NCBI GenBank assembly: GCA_030549495.1
Contig: JAUIRK010000905.1
Span: 625,001-689,000, forward strand
Reading direction: 5' to 3'
Source: Nectonema munidae
Lineage: Eukaryota > Nematomorpha > Nectonematoida > Nectonematidae
DNA: 64,000 nt
Shown here in pieces: positions 63,221-64,000 of this stretch (positions are counted from its first letter, which is position 1; every line of letters starts with the position of its first letter). Under the pieces are notes generated by a model. It was not told where the DNA came from, made no database searches, and saw nothing but the letters and a program-made list of their open reading frames with translations. Made by a program: the position numbers and the translations under genes.

Positions 63221-64000
63221 CTAAAAAATTGAATGTGAATGTAAAGACATGGATTCCACAAAACAAGCATTAAATGTCATTCCTATTTCAAACATATTTG
63301 CAGAAATGAATATCTACTGATGCAAATATTTTAGGTAATCTCTGAAAAAATGTATCTAAACCCGGTTCTTGCAAAGAAATTTAAATTATTATCGTAAGGC
63401 AGGCTATACAGATGAAGGCTCAGATGATAGTATTGTATATTTTCTAATATAATAGCAAATATAGCTGGAAGGATAGATATTTAGGAGCTGGAAAGCAAAA
63501 CAAATTTAAAATGTTGGAAAAAAACAAAAGTAAAAAAATTCTGTTCATTATTAAAGCAAACTGAACACTTAAATTTTGTTTCCAGAATAAATATAACCAT
63601 TGGCCTTACAATATGAATGAAACACAAAATTACTCATTGGGCAGAAACAGTGAAAATATCAGGATCGCATATCCAAAGCGTGACGGAAACAGGGAACAAC
63701 GGCTCCCTAATACTCATAATATTTTTGTTTTAGGCATCATTTTTTATATACAAAAAGAAAATAAATTCATCAAAAATTTTTGACACTTAAAATTTATTAA
63801 AAAATATATACGTATACTGATCTCTAGAGATTAATAGATTTTTGAGACTTTTCGGCGCCGCCTTTTGGGCTTTATCTATTTTAGCGCTGTCCGTTTGGGT
63901 GTGAAACTTTTTGGCGCTAAAATAATAATAACGGGAAAGTTATTTTCTATTTTTGATTATTCAAATAACACAAATCCCCTTTTAGAGCAAACATAAATTG
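63221..64000. other. BBS2 intron or upstream sequence; no exon recognised
   Basis: I looked for the N-terminal propeller part of BBS2 on the minus strand and did not find a convincing exon. TTTTCGGCGCCGCCTTTTGG and TTTTTGGCGC near 63850-63915 are locally GC-richer but unassigned. Confidence 0.4.

Overview
The window is strongly AT-rich animal genomic DNA. It has spliced genes, very long introns, a eukaryotic tRNA gene and dense fossil DNA transposons. An arthropod is likely because the kinase resembles insect Drak and the BBS2 protein is fast-evolving; a crustacean such as a copepod is a guess, and nothing here fixes the species. Only two protein-coding host genes can be supported, and they are convergent.

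Left and centre (+ strand, 18721-42662): five exons of a death-associated-kinase-related Ser/Thr kinase (Drak/STK17 family). They cover the kinase domain from inside the glycine loop to its end, plus an acidic serine-rich tail. All junction phases agree. One intron uses a GC-AG donor. The first intron in the window is 12.8 kb and carries a complete tRNA-Glu(CTC) gene 25 bp upstream of the 3' splice junction. The N-terminal exon(s) were not found in 1-18720.

Right (- strand, 50141-63220): thirteen exons of BBS2, a BBSome subunit for ciliary cargo traffic. I assembled about 623 codons plus the stop, with every junction phase consistent. The first ~110-120 residues are missing and probably lie beyond 64000. 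Tight 46-53 bp introns alternate with introns of 0.5-4.8 kb that hold transposons.

Between the two gene ends (43.2-50.1 kb) there is a nested set of DNA transposons. A ZBED5-like hAT with a perfect 8-bp target duplication sits inside the coding region of a second, BED-finger hAT on the other strand. The first hAT itself contains a MITE with a perfect 9-bp target duplication. The whole stack appears to split an older two-copy sequence.

Other repeats: a LINE 3' remnant with RNase H (0.6-1.9 kb); a tRNA-derived SINE family (seven copies); TTAA-flanked MITEs; three MITEs with GGT-like ends and subterminal tandem repeats; a Merlin-type transposase remnant; further hAT fragments and MITEs; minisatellites. 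No LTR retroelement, CRISPR, operon or viral gene was recognised. All identities come from reading and memory; no database search or alignment was run.
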